A stretch of 64,000 bases of DNA from Tanytarsus gracilentus (GCA_038502055.1 JAXRKN010000044.1:7014501-7078500), one strand, 5' to 3'. Shown: positions 50,714 through 64,000, counted from the first letter of the stretch. Program-made: numbers and translations. The notes: generated by a model from the letters alone, not told the origin.

Positions 50714-51030
50714 CATCCATTCATTTTCACTTTCTATAATGTTCTTTCTGATATTCTTAAAATAAATCACACGCACAAAATCTTTCTGAGTTAACATTTT
50801 ATTTTTTTACTTTCATTTATTTTTCACTAGAAAGTGTTTACCATCATGCCAGGATCAGTTTACATCGTCAGTGTGGCCGAGTTGGTCTAAGGCGTCAGAC
50901 TCAAGAGTTGCATCTTGCCAGACTTACTTCTGGTTCTGAGTGTTCTGATCAGGTTAATCCTGGCCTGGGTTCGAATCCCAGTGCTGACACTTATTTTTTG
51001 CCTAGTTGGCAATTCAACATTTATTTAAAA
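50714..51030 (+). repeat. Left arm of an inverted repeat carrying a tRNA-Leu gene
   Basis: This arm matches the reverse complement of about 51768-52066. The tRNA gene and about 28 bp on its 5' side are identical, and so is the stretch after it through TTGCCTAGTTGGCAATTC. The outer flank (ATTTTCACTTTCTATAATGT...TTCTGAGTTAACAT) matches with several substitutions and a small indel. The arms are about 740 bp apart. Confidence 0.85.
50867..50989 (+). tRNA. tRNA-Leu(CAA), intron-containing
   Basis: The 123-bp gene folds as a eukaryotic tRNA-Leu. The acceptor stem GTCAGTG/TGCTGAC has two wobble pairs and discriminator A. The D-arm includes the A box TGGCCGAGTTGG. The anticodon stem TCAGA/TCTGA closes the loop with anticodon CAA at 50902-50904. 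The extra arm stem is CAGG/CCTG, and the T-arm CTGGG-TTCGAAT-CCCAG includes the B box GGTTCGAATCC. A 37-nt intron (about 50906-50942) follows the base 3' of the anticodon, the usual place, leaving an 86-nt mature tRNA. A T-run (TTATTTTTTG) just downstream fits RNA polymerase III termination. Confidence 0.93.
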
Positions 51031-51767
51031 CCATTTTTATTCCGTTGTAAAACTTCAAAATGTACAAGATATTGCGAACATTCATAAAAGTACAAATTGC
51101 CGTAAATAGAAGGGAAAAATTATAAGGACAATTGCTTAAAATATCTTTCGCACTATAGAAAAATATATAATACTATGGAAGAGAGTTCAATTATAAATTT
51201 TAAACAAATCATGATAGCCTAAATATTTATATATTTAATTTGTAGCATTATACTTTAGCTTTCTAATGGTAGTAAAAATTTTTGGCAACAACCATGTTCA
51301 GGTCTTAAACAACTGCTTTTACTGAAACCCATACGTTTTTTGACATACCAAATTCAGTTTTCTCATCAGTTATCCTTCAAAAGTATATTGGAAAATTCTG
51401 AAAAAATTCTCAAATGTTGGACTTAAATGTGGCTTCCTTTGAGTGAAGTGTTAAATTTTTTACAATGTGGGTTCCATAAGATCCAGTATCTTTTATAAAA
51501 ATACAGTTTTGGAGTCCCACTGTACTTTTTGTGCATTATATTTTAAATCTGACTTTAAATTCCAACTCCTTGATTAAATACCTATCCAGCAATATACATA
51601 TGTCATAGGTTATTCTTAGTTATCAGCCAAATCGACGCCCATAATTGTCTACTGTGATAGACAAAAGCATGTTATTTTTTCTTTGGCTCTATTATGGAAG
51701 GGAGTTTAATTATAAATTTTTTCAAAATTGATCACCAGCTTCCATAGTTCAACTCTCTTCCATAGTA

Positions 51768-52066
51768 GAATTGCCAACTAGGCAAAAAATAAGTGTCAGC
51801 ACTGGGATTCGAACCCAGGCCAGGATTAACCTGATCAGAACACTCAGAACCAGAAGTAAGTCTGGCAAGATGCAACTCTTGAGTCTGACGCCTTAGACCA
51901 ACTCGGCCACACTGACGATGTAAACTGATCCTGGCATGATGGTTAACACTTTTTAGTGAAAAATAAATGAAAATGAACATTCGATGTTAACTCAGAAAGA
52001 TTTTGTGCGTGTGATTTATTTTAAGAACGTCAGAAAGAACAGTATAGAAAGTGAAAATGGATTGAT
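51768..52066 (-). repeat. Right arm of the inverted repeat carrying a tRNA-Leu gene
   Basis: Reverse-complement partner of about 50714-51030. The flanks have diverged (for example AACATCGAATGTTC replaces AACATTTTATTTT) while the tRNA core has not. Confidence 0.85.
51794..51916 (-). tRNA. tRNA-Leu(CAA), intron-containing, second copy
   Basis: Identical base for base to the plus-strand tRNA-Leu(CAA), intron included, but on the opposite strand; the two genes converge. The same A box, B box and downstream T-run are present. Confidence 0.93.
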
Positions 52067-52067
52067 G

Positions 52068-52081
52068 GGCCACACTGACGA
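52068..52081 (-). pseudogene. Fragment matching the 5' end of the tRNA-Leu gene
   Basis: GGCCACACTGACGA is the reverse complement of the first 12 bases of the tRNA-Leu gene plus 2 upstream bases, and sits immediately outside the right arm. It is followed by another CAACTCAGAAAGATTTT stretch like the arm's outer flank, which suggests a remnant of a third, partly deleted copy. Confidence 0.45.
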
Positions 52082-52198
52082 AAAAATTAATTGTCAACTC
52101 AGAAAGATTTTAATTTTTTCATGTCATCTTTGTAAATATTTACTGTTGTCTCTATAATTATGAAATAATAAAAGCTCACTCTCAGGACATTTTTTTAG

Positions 52199-52204
52199 TC
52201 AGTT
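52199..52204 (+). promoter_or_regulatory. Initiator-like motif before the gustatory receptor gene
   Basis: TCAGTT lies about 20 bp upstream of the predicted receptor start codon. It fits the arthropod initiator core but would give a very short 5' UTR. A weak call based on position and motif. Confidence 0.25.
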
Positions 52205-52220
52205 AAATTTTTAGGATAAA

Positions 52221-53404
52221 ATGAAGCACATTGAAAAAAATTTAGCTCCAAGATTTATTTTTCAATATTTCAAAGTTTTAGGACTTCATCAAAATAATTC
52301 AAAATTTTATCCTCTAATTATGTTAATCTTCCTTTTAATTAGCTGGTTTTTAGGAATTTTTTATGCGACTTTTCAGGACAGTCATAAATCAGTCATTGGT
52401 GTGGTCAGCATTATAGAATGTGAGTTAGTTTAAACTGCGTTGCAGTTATTTAAAAGTTTCTGACGACGCAAAATAAAATTTAATCCCCCCACGTTTAGTG
52501 TCATCGTACACAATAGCATCAGCATCATGTTTGATATCAACACAAATAAATCAAGTGAAAAAACAAAAGCTGGTCAAGTTGATCGATGAACATGACAAAT
52601 CCATACGGAAGTTCCACACCGTAAAATTCGCCATCATCAAATGGAAGTTTATTGCATTTTGGTTCATCATGATGCTGACTTACATTGAATTCATCGTCAG
52701 TACATTTATCGTTGATCCGTTTTATCTCATCTATGCAGCACAAATTGAAATCACCAATCACTTAATTCACATGCAAAGCTTTCAATTTTACATTTTCATG
52801 TGTGGGATCGAGAAACGCATTGAGGTCATCAGCAGGTGCAATTTTAATAATGACAATGAGTTGATGATTAAAGCTTTACTGCAAATCTTCGATGTTTGGA
52901 AAAAGTTTTATGACCTTTTTGGACTTAATTTAATTATTTGCATAGTTCAACTTTACTTTGTGATTACAATCAACACATTTTGGCTTGGAATGTCAGTTAT
53001 TGGAGTTAAAAATGCGGTCATGATTGGTGAGTTGTTTTTTTAAATAATATTATTTGAATTAATTTTCTCCAACAGACGCTTTTGCATTTTTTATTCCACC
53101 TTTTTTAATCTCACTTATTCTCGGACACATCCATGAGAGAATTAAAAAACACCTCGATGTCATTGTTGCAAAAGAAAATTCAAAGAATGAAAACATCTTG
53201 ACGCTGCTGTTGCATTTGAAGAAATTTCCGACAGCACTCGGATGTTTTGATGTCAGCTTGAGAGGATTCTCAAAAGTGTGTAAATTTTTTAATCTCAAAA
53301 ATAATTTTAAACTTTTTCTATTTTTTCAGTTCATTTGCAACCTTTTTGAATTTTCCTTCATCCTTCTACAATTTAAAGCTTTTGAGCTTGAAAATGAAAA
53401 TTAA
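52221..53404 (+). CDS. Insect gustatory receptor-like seven-transmembrane protein
   Basis: Predicted 333 aa from four exons: 52221-52419, 52499-53026, 53076-53275 and 53330-53404, all in phase. The small last exon is the usual gene structure for insect gustatory receptors. Hydrophobic segments include FYPLIMLIFLLISWFLGIFY, FIAFWFIMMLTYIEFIVSTF, LIYAAQIEITNHLIHM, LIICIVQLYFVITINTFW, FAFFIPPFLISLILGHI and FICNLFEFSFILLQF. The last carries a variant of the family's TYhhhhhQF signature (h, hydrophobic), with SF in place of TY. Family members are ligand-gated cation channels in taste neurons. It is at the short end of the family (usually 350-450 aa), so the N-terminus may be incomplete. Divergence is normal for the family, so no ligand or subfamily can be given. 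Confidence 0.8.
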
Positions 53405-53763
53405 AAATATTTTTTCGCTATGATATGCCTTTGACCTTCTTTACGTAATTTAATCTCCCGCCACATGCATAAATTTATGAATGCGAAGAATTGACAAACT
53501 TTCACTTGATGCCTGTTTGAATCTTCTCATATTTCATTTTCGTACACAACACACATCGACCATCCCACATTAATTTCATTATTGGATGTCCTAATTTTTT
53601 TTCTTCCGATGGTAATAAAAGGAAAATTTTATTGACATTCACATTTAGCTTTTCTGGGTTTTTTGATGGATTTTTTTGAAAAAAGTTGTAAAGAATAGAA
53701 AAATTTTGAATTTTTTGATTTTCATAAAATTTTCCTCGTGTTGAACGGAGGAGGCCCCAGCCG
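53405..53763. other. Short non-coding stretch after the gustatory receptor
   Basis: About 360 bp holding the receptor's 3' UTR. No close AATAAA is seen; the nearest is around 53613. It ends with a GC-richer patch (GGAGGCCCCAGCCGC) directly before the adenine tract. Confidence 0.4.
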
Positions 53764-54290
<527 letters not shown>

Positions 54291-57200
54291 CAAGTCACCA
54301 CATCATTAATTTTCTAACTAAACTCGATATCTCCCCACTGTAATTATTCTGCATGTCAATCAATTTTCTCTCCATAACTTCGAACATTTTATCCTTAATG
54401 CCACAAAATTCATGGTGAGCATGAAAAGTCAATAAACCGCAAAACAGAAAAATCATCAAATTGTAATATCATGCAAACGTAAGTGACTGACACACGTTAT
54501 AAGCATTTCAGACACTTCCAGCTTTTCACTGACGTATGAACAGACTTTATATAATATTTTTCTGGAAAAAAGTCTAGTGAAAAAATGAAACTAAAATTTT
54601 CGATAATTTTTTCCACTCCTCAACTAATTAAAATCAAACTTCCACATTTTATCGATTAATCACCCTCCACGAGCTTCGAATATAAAAAATTTTCTTTTAT
54701 GCTTTAAAAGTTTTTCTTTTCCCTCTTCCTCAATCATCACCCTTACAATGCATTGTTAGAACGAATGTATGTTAAAAGAACACGAAAACTCTTCTCAGAA
54801 AATAGAAAAGCAGAAATGGGTCAACGACAGAAAATATTCTCATACATTTTTTCTTTTTATCACATTACATCGACATGATGGAAGTGGTTCAACATGAGAA
54901 GATTTGAAGTGCATTGATTTCATTTCCGCTGAGTTGATTTTTTTTCTCATCGATGCACTTGAGTCTGTCTCGTTTGTTGATATTACGTTTAACTTTTGGA
55001 TTTCCTGAACTCAAAATTATTTATTGCGAAGTTTGTGTGAGAATTGCGCATTTTGATTAGATTTAAATTATTTTTTTATATTTAGCCCAAGTTTCACACC
55101 CTCTCACACTCCGTTCAAATGCACGACAGTTAAATGTAATTCAATAACAAACTTGAAATGATTTTAATTGCTTTCGTTTATCATATCGCATCACATATCT
55201 CTTGGCGGGAATGTGTAAACAAGCTTTAAACGTTTGTTTGACAAAATGCTTCCGAATGGAAGAAATTGAAAAATACGAGGGAGTAAAAATGACTTTAAGT
55301 AATCACATCTGATGTCATTTCCACAGAATTTTTGTATGTAGATATATGTCACAATGATTTTGCAATAAATAATTAAATTAATGATTTAATAGATGAAATT
55401 TGTATGAATTTTTAGTCGCCATAAAATTTTCAAACATTTCATGAATTTTAATTTTATAAAAAAATGCCAGATTTTTTTTCAAGAAATTCTTTAAAAAAAT
55501 TTTCACCACATTTTTCGACATTCTTCAATATTCAATCAAAAAATTCAATGAAATGTCCAACAATTTTTCCTTCACTGGAAAATTCCAACGAGAGAGTGAA
55601 AATTTTTCTTCAAATAAATTCAAGAGAGCGAAATTTAATTTTCGAAAATGATCAATTGAGAAAATAAGAAGCAATGAAGAAAAGGATGTGAGCGACGGAA
55701 GCAAAGGACAATGGCAATATGCAGTTGAGAGAAAGAAAGTTCAGTGCTCGAGTAATTCTCATGTAGATTGGAAGGATTCTTAAGGGAGAACAAGAGTGAA
55801 ATTCAATTTTGTGGTTTTGTTAACATAAAAAAAGTTGATGGCAAAGTTAACAAACTTCAACTGCAGTTAACTGATGATTTTTAATCTCATTAATTTATTG
55901 AAATCAACTCTGAAAAATAAACAAAATAATTTTTTTAATCATGTTGTCATGTTTTTTTCAATAATTATCGCATTTAATAATTGAACAATTTTCGCTGATA
56001 ATTTCCAATAAATTCGCATGCAAAAGTGATGGTCTTAATGATGAGTGTGTATTTTAATTAATGAGTGAAAATAAATAAAACAGATTTTTGGATAAAAGTG
56101 AAAAATAAACATCGTTTTGCAATAATGAGCTGTTAAATAAATATTGTGATATCAGAAAACTCAACAAAAAATTAATCACTAAATGTAAGTAAAAATTTCG
56201 ATATTCTGAATTGACTTAATGGTTTTTAAAATTAAATGTCAACTCCACATTTCAACAATAAACTCAATTAGCTTCGAAAATTGAATTAAATATAAAATTT
56301 TTCCCCCCATTCACAATTTTTTTCCCGCTTTTGATGAAGTGAATATGGTGCGCCATAATCGAATCAATTAACTATCAGCTTCACTTTCACACTCGCTCTC
56401 GAACATTTTCCTACTCCACTAAGTTCTGCATTTGAGTTTAGAAGAATTTTTCAATGCGAGAGTTTAGAAGATTTTAATTTGATTTTAATTTATTTCAATT
56501 GTGTTTAAACATTTCTGATTAAACTTAAATTTTCAGTTAAACTCTTAATTTAAATAATTTTTTCTATCTCCTAAACCATCAATTAAGCTTTCAAAAATTC
56601 TTTAAAATTTAATTTAATTTAAAGTGAAATTTTTAAGAGCTCTTTTTATTTTATTAAATTTTAAACTCTTTTAACTTCTTGAAAAAAAGTTCAAGTGCTT
56701 TAGACAGACAGTGGACGATGCGAGATAACAATTGCGATGGGTCAAGAGGAAAACTAAAAGCTTTTTTCTCTTCTCACAATTAATCATGAGTCGAGTGATG
56801 TGGGAACTTTTAACTTTTTTCTCTTCTGGTTAACTGACTGTAAGCGCAGTAAAAAGGGGTTGCAATGGGAGGGGAAAAACATCTGAAGCCGCTTAAAAAA
56901 AGTGCTTGCAAAAAATAAAGCTTTTTGACTCTGTGAGTGGAAAAATAAATTTTTGTTGATGACCTCGCTGTAAATAATTTATTCGTTGCTAGATTTTATT
57001 TCAAAATTCTACGAAAATCTTTTCATTTACTTTTGGAGCTAAAGCTCTCAATTTTCATCTTCTCGCATCATTTATTAAATCATAAGCGTAGCATGCGATG
57101 GCGGAAGCTCAGTTCTGTAAATAGAAACCGCAATAACTCGAGTGAATATGAAAACATGAGTAGATGTGAATCTCAACTCGTTATCGCAGTTTTATGACGA

Positions 57201-60200
57201 GCTTCTACAACTCGTTTCACTCAATGTAGCAAAAATAATGTGAAGAATGAAAATTTACATAAGGAAATTCCGCCATTATTCAGCTATAGATTTAATCAAC
57301 ATGATTGCATGTTACACGGAACTTTGTACTTTAATTTAATTAATTAAGTAATTTATAGTGCATTAAAATTAATTAATGACCGTTTAAAATTGCAAAAATA
57401 AAAACAATTAAATTAAGAATTTTTAAGCCTTTAAAAAAGTTCTAAATTTTTTTTGTTTGACTTTAAATTTATGACGTCATCATTTACTTTTAGTATTATA
57501 TTCATACTAAAGATGTTTTAAATGTCCGCCTAATTTATAATTTATTCTATTGCTCCACCATTAATCATTCAACTTCATCACGTATTCTCTTTTTTCCCTC
57601 TTCCGCAAAATCCCCCTGTGAGCTTTACTGAATTCCTTCTCATTTTTCCTTCATTGTTGTGGAATAAATAAATAAAACTTGTACCATGAACGTCGCATGT
57701 AGTAACGATGATGAAGGCATCAGACATATGCGAATGAAAATGCTCGCATTACAAATTATTATTAGAGAGACAAGTCGCATCTCCTCTCAACTCTCATGCG
57801 TGAGCGAACGAATCGTGATCAGATTATCAAGAGGAAAGACAAATAAAAATTTATGATTTTTGATATCAATGGGAGTGTTTTAGTATGAAGAGTTGGGGAA
57901 AGGGACAATAAACACATTAGTTACGCATGATAAAAATCGAAATATAAGAAGATGAAAATTTATTGTGACGCGTGTTTGCATAATTTTGTTTACAATGAAT
58001 TATTTAAAAATTTGAATAAATTCAAAATATTTACGGATTTTTAAAACACATAAATATTTTAATTAAAGTTAAAACTCTAATTTTATTTAGAGCACACAAA
58101 AAATAAGTAAAATGCAATTTTAATCTCAATTCATCATTGTCACTTTTCATCACGTGCTAGGTAAATAATTCAATCCTTCAAAAATAATGAAGCGAAAACT
58201 TCTGAAAAGAATGAAATTTCTTCACTCTTTCGTTGAAATTGATAAATTCAAACATGAAAAATCTTAAAAGCAAAAATTTTCTTCTTCCCGCTTTTCGTGC
58301 TTTAAGTCATTTTGATGTAAGAAATCAATTTATCTATTTCAAAAAAGAGAAGCGAAAGAGCGATGCTCGAAGCAGAGAAGAAAAATAAAAAAATTGTTTA
58401 AGGACGTGCATGAGGACTTAAAAATATTTTTAAAAATCAAAGTATTCATCCCTAAATTTTTAAACAAAAGATAGGATTTTTACTGAGCTTTGTGAGATTT
58501 TTCTTAAATATTGCAATAACCAACTCATTTGTTGTGAGTGTCCCACTCTTGAGTTTTAAAACCTTTCAAAAAAGCAACTTGGTCATTGAAGCATTGCATT
58601 TGTAGAATTTTGGCTAGCTCGAGAAATGGAAGATGAGTTAGCAAAGAAGGAAACAGTCGAAAGAAATAAGAAAACATTAAAGAGGTTTTTCTATCTCCGC
58701 TTCTTCTTCTATGATTGATAGCTCAACATCAAATTGCTTGCGTCTTACTAACATGAAAGCTCTTCTTGATCTCTTCACTGTAATTTATAATCGTGGCGCC
58801 TTCTCCCACTAAGTTTGAGAGTTAAATGTGGTTTTTGTTGTTTGAAATTTACAGTTTTGAGTGGATTTATAATGATTTTTTATAAATATCCATAAACTTG
58901 ATGATTTTATAATCGATAATTTCTCAGACGTCACTTTTATCCTTCACGGTCAAAGATGAAACAAGAAAAAGTCACGTTGGATATTATTTCACAATTATTG
59001 TCAGCGAAGATGACAATGTCGGAAGAAAAATAACATAATTAAGAATTCTCGAGGCGAAGTTTATGTTTTCTGTGTGTGGAAACGTGAGTTTATGGTCACG
59101 TGCATGTCAAACTGCTGTAAGTCAATTGGGAAAATTGACACGAAAAAGAAAGTGAAATTATTTGAGAAATTTAAAGGTATTTTATTTATTTTGAAAAAAT
59201 ATTAACAAACATCTTATAAATTAAACTTTTATGTAAATCTTTTTAAAAAATTCAAAAGTTACAAATTTTTAAATTGAAATAAATCCAAAAAAATTAATTT
59301 TTTTCGTGTCGCTCAAAAACCTTAAAAACTTTCACCTTTATATATCTAAGCTGCAACAATGTTGTACAGTGTATAAGTCAAGAGAGAGTGATAAAAATTC
59401 CTTTTAGTCAGTCACGAGATATTTTGACAAGTGAGCGTGTAAAGTTAGTTGTGACAATATAGGAAGCAAAGAAGAAAAGCGAAATTAAACTTTATGTGAC
59501 ATAACACAAAGATAAAGACAAGGGGTTGATATTTTGGTTTCTTGAAAATTAAATTTTTAAAAATAGTTAAATTTTTAATGAAAATATATTTTTTTTATTT
59601 TAAATTTTAAAATTATTCAATAGTTTACAACCCCTTGAATATTTCTCTAACATCATCTTCATCGTTCCTTCGCAATTGCATTTCATGTATGACACGACAT
59701 GACGAGCTGAACAGAGAAAACTTTATTTGTTGCACGGGATACACCCATAAAGAAATAGTTACACAACACGATGATGAAGAGCTCTAAAACAGACGAGAGA
59801 GAACTGAACAGCTTGTGCATTACTTTTGCAACTTTCACATTTTTTTGTCTCTTCATCGAATGAAAAATTGAGGAAATAATTTTCCGTTTAGAGTTTCAGT
59901 TACAATTTTATAATGATGGGTTTCTTCTTGTCTACTTCTGAATAGAGGATAATGTGAGTATGTGGACATGTCATAGCAATGAGTGTCTAACGTGACAAGG
60001 ATTTTAAAAGCTTGTAGTGATTTAAAAGCAAGAAACATTTTCAAAGTAATTTTTACTATCGCAATAATTTATATATTTTTTTCTCAAAGATTAATTAAAA
60101 TAATGAATAAGAAAAAAATTAAGAAGAAATATAAACGAAAGCGATTAAAAGTAATAACGACGCTGTTATAGGAAGTTTTTCATCACCTTTTACCATAATT

Positions 60201-63200
60201 CAGATTATTATTAATATTCAATAATTTATCGAATATCCATGCGCATAAACTAATTTGTGGCAAAAAGAACGTCGATGGGAAAATTCTTAAACTTAATCAG
60301 TTTTTCATTCATCAGCAAATTCATCCTTGAAAGAAAAATATTCTCAACTTAGACGATGACACACTTGACGTGATGTGAATAACTTTAAGATTCCTCTCGT
60401 GTGTGAAAATTCGCTCTCGAAGTCTCGACAATTAAATTTTCTGCGCAATTGCTTTCAATGTCATTGAACAATGTGAACCGATTTGAAGTCAATAGAAGAA
60501 AGTTGTGAGTTGAGGTCAAAGCGAAGCTTTTTATGTGTTTATTTACCCCGAAGTTTAGGGAAAGCACAAAAACCTGGCGCCAGTCGATCTGCACACGTCT
60601 TTGTTTCTTCACATCGTCGCATGCATGCGTTAGGAAAAATTCAAGATCAAATTTCTCACGATAAATCTCAAATTATTTCATTTTTCTTCCACTCACTGAC
60701 AACAGGTTTCTCATTATTTTTAATACGATGATACTTATCACATATACACGGCTTGATGTAGGCTCAAATAATTCTCACGACTTTCACTAAATTCCAGCGT
60801 AAAATGTAAATTTCCTTGCCAACCTTATCAACGTGTTATTAAGATTATAAAAAGTTTTTCTGCACTTGACATTTTCATTTCCCGCCCTAGCGTACAAAAA
60901 AATTCTTTTTATCATCACAAAAACTTTTTACGGAAGGAAGTGATAAAAAATATTAATTTTGCTAATTTCAGCAACAGATAAACTCAACCCCGCATTTTAT
61001 CAAGGCAGAAAAAAAAGCAACCGCTATGCAAAAAATTATTTTCATCGCATGATAAAAGTAAACAAGCTAAAATGGTTTGAATTAATTAAAGAGAGTGACT
61101 CACTATTGATTATATCGAGACAATATATTAATGTGTACACACGTGCGAGAATGTTTTTTTGTCTATACAGTGCGAGTAATGATTATGGTCGTGTCTATTA
61201 ATCTGATGATGATGATGTGAGGTGGTTAATGATGGCATTTTCTTCATAGTTAAGAGACAAATTTATTTTTTGAGATAAAATTTTTTTATTTTAAGTTCAT
61301 GCGAAAAATAAGTTTTTCAAAAAAGTACAAAAATAAATATTTTTGTGTCAAAATTTCTGTACAACTCCCATTAATTTCATCCTCGCTAATGAATTATTCT
61401 GATATAATTCTGCTCACCTCATATCTATAAGACATAGTTTTATGTGATCTCTTTTCTATCTACACGTTGCCATATTTAATTTTCGCCAGAGCTTTTACCC
61501 TTGAAATTTCGTGTATTTTTATTTCTCATTAATTTGTTTATCACTTTGGGAGTGCCAGTAACGACAATAAATACTGGAATGTCATTCAGCCGACGATATT
61601 ATCACGCGTGTGGCGAAAAATTATTGAAATTAACCTACGAAAAATTTATTGCCACATTTATTTACGCGCGGGAGATGTTGTTAAATGATTTGAATATCAA
61701 ACACCTTAGTGCTCCTTTGTGGAGGTTGAATAAATTAAATATTTAGGATGAATTTTCTTGTTTAATTTTTTCGAAATTGCTTAAAGCGTTTCAAATATAA
61801 TCGGATAAAAATTTAATTCAATTTGTTGTAATTAATTAATAAAATTTATGTGTAAAAATAATTTTGTAATAAAAAAATTAGCTTGAGGAAAAGTTTTGTT
61901 CTTCACATCTATTGAGTCATTATATCCTCACCCTATAGCTCTCAATTCAACTAAATGACAAACTCGTGTATGACAATCAACAATTTTTAATTTCCTTGCA
62001 TGCTTCCTCTAATCGGAGCTCAGTGGAAATCTCTGCGGGCGACTCAATTAAATATTATTGCTTTCTTATTTGCTTCTGCAAGTTTGTTTTTCTATTAATT
62101 TAATGGCAAATTAGTTTTACTCGTTCATTGATTGTTTATCGTCTTTGTGGATGAATATTAAGAGCGCGATTGTGAGGAAATTGCATGGAAATAAATTTTG
62201 ATGACTTTTTTTGTGAGATTTTATTTAAAAAAGTGGAAATTAAAAATTGAAATAATTTTCGAAAAGCTTCGATTTATAAATAACTTTTAAGAATTGGGCA
62301 AAAATGTGAAATTAATTTATTTTCTTGAATCATCATAATTTTTTTTAATTTTTATATTTCACAAATAGAGTCATGCTCCCCTTGATAATTTTCAAAACTT
62401 TTCTCTATTAGCTCAACTACCTCAAGAAAATTTTTGCACTTGAACTTTCCGCACTAAAATTCATCACAAAGCCGCAAATGAAAACTTTTTTCATTTCTCC
62501 TTGGCAGCTTCAACAGCAAAAAGTCAGACAGAAAGTTTTCGCTATGAAAAAAAACACAAACAAATGAAATTAAACTTTTTCCTCTTCCTCCTTTGGCTTT
62601 TAGCAATATCATAACATATGTAAGCGATTGGGATTTGGAAGTTAGTCAGCAAAGGATTTATTGATTACACAAAAGATTTTTTTTGGAACTTGGTTAGTAA
62701 ATTGTTGAGACTGACAAAGTTCAAAAGAGTTTGCGGAATTTTTTGTTGTTAGTTCTGAGTTCAAATTAGAAGTTGTGAAATATTTTAAGGATTTTTAAAA
62801 ATGAGAAAATTGGCTACATTAAAAAAATTATTAGTGCGAGATTATTTGACAAAAAAAAATTTTTAAAACTCAAAAATAAATTCAAATAATTTTTAAAATT
62901 ATCTCATTTTTGTTTTCACTCTCGGAAAATGAACTTCGAATGGAAAATGCACCACAAGCATGCTTGCTTTCCATTCACAATGAAAAATTCATCGGAAAAG
63001 CACGTTGACTGACTTCCAGTCCATTGTAATCATTCAGCCATGTGCATGTGCGAGAGAGAAATTGAGAAAATCTTTTTCTCACTGGAAAATGAATTGCGAA
63101 AAACTTTTTTTTTGCTCATCTGAGAAAATTTTTGTTCGCTTTCAGTCTCCGGTTAAGCATTGAAAATTCAACACGCGAAATCGAGAAACGCTTCGGGTGT

Positions 63201-64000
63201 AATAAAAAAAATTAATTATTAGATATTTAAGGAAAAAAATTTGTTGAAAAAACGAAAAAATTAGAAATTTAAAACGGGAAGTTGGAATATAAATTTGAAG
63301 TGCGTGTTGAGGTAATGAAAAATGTTTAAAACAATAAATTTGAGATAATAAGGAAATTTGATGTCAAAGAACTTTAAATATTAGAACTGAATGTTCAATA
63401 AAATATTTTATGTGAAACGAACAAAAAAATCTCTTGAGGCAGTTGATGATCATGCGAAATTTAGTGATGTGAAATACTTTTTTTTATACTGAGAGTAAAA
63501 TTTTTATGAACTTTACTTTTATGAGAGTAAAAGTGTGATATTTTTTTCAAAGTCATTTGTGAGCACAAAAGATTGTAAAATTTATTTTTCAATGAACAGT
63601 TTGAGATTTTTTTGGCTCTTTACAATTTTGAGTTCAAAAAATTTCTAAGAAAAAAAATTAATTAAAATCTTTGAGTTTGATTTTACAAAATAATTCCTAA
63701 AATAAAAAAATGTTGAATGCATTAAAATTTTTAAAAAAGTTTACAAAATATTTATTGAAAAATTTAACATTAAGATTTCGAAGAAATTTTTTATGTTTTC
63801 GTAATTTTTTCCTTACTTCAAAGGAAAATTTTTAAACTCTCCTCGCTCATTGTTACAACTTTATAAAAATATCAGACCAAGCATAAACATTTCAATACAA
63901 TGTTGACATCTTTAAAAATTACTCCTCATAAATTTTCATTCAAGCGCTTGAGTAAAAACTATTATTATTACTCGCATTATTGCTGCACTAGTGAAGATGA
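54291..64000. other. Long non-coding AT-rich stretch, no supportable gene
   Basis: About 9.7 kb rich in short poly-A/T runs. I find no multi-exon coding pattern, RNA gene or mobile element. The longest candidate with any protein-like character is at 61501-61746 and lacks a proper start; it is discussed among the findings. The stretch may be intergenic, or a large intron of a gene outside the window. Confidence 0.6.

Noticed and set aside
50714..52066. tRNA copies as parts of a SINE
   Set aside because: Each has a full cloverleaf with an intron at the canonical place, a discriminator base and a terminator, and no SINE body or A-rich tail follows.
60483..60731. Open frame of 82 codons starting at 60483
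   Set aside because: No domain, no supportive splice or promoter context, and the composition is like that of the surrounding non-coding DNA.

Overview
The window is nuclear DNA of an insect, most likely a nematoceran fly. It is AT-rich, with compact genes split by introns of mostly 45-75 bp. It holds an arthropod-type gustatory receptor and a CYP6-like P450, has eukaryotic splice and polyadenylation signals, and has intron-bearing tRNA-Leu genes. The taxon is an inference from gene content and composition.

Left third (1-22950): two axonemal dynein heavy-chain genes of the DNAH3/7/12 group lie head to head, about 700 bp apart. Copy A (minus strand) runs off the left edge. Copy B (plus strand) is complete, with a predicted product of 4022 aa. 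They are inverted duplicates with unevenly spread divergence. A block of about 1.7 kb covering AAA1 and AAA2 is identical in protein, and its intron is identical in DNA, while neighbouring exons and introns differ clearly. This is the pattern of recent gene conversion.

Middle (22951-43535): a long non-coding stretch contains an element of about 1.2 kb with inverted ends, an 11-bp target duplication and an internal palindromic minisatellite. A small WASP-like WH1-basic-CRIB gene (plus) and a CCDC170-like coiled-coil gene (minus) then converge tail to tail. CCDC170 and the dyneins are both ciliary/axonemal proteins. A second repeat-filled element with inverted ends (about 42030-43373) lies just upstream of a cytochrome P450.

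Right part (43536-64000): the genes are the P450, a galactose mutarotase, a pair of identical intron-containing tRNA-Leu(CAA) genes in an inverted repeat, and a gustatory receptor. A near-pure adenine tract of about 500 bp follows. The last 9.7 kb has no gene I can support. The non-coding stretches may be introns or regulatory DNA of genes beyond the window.
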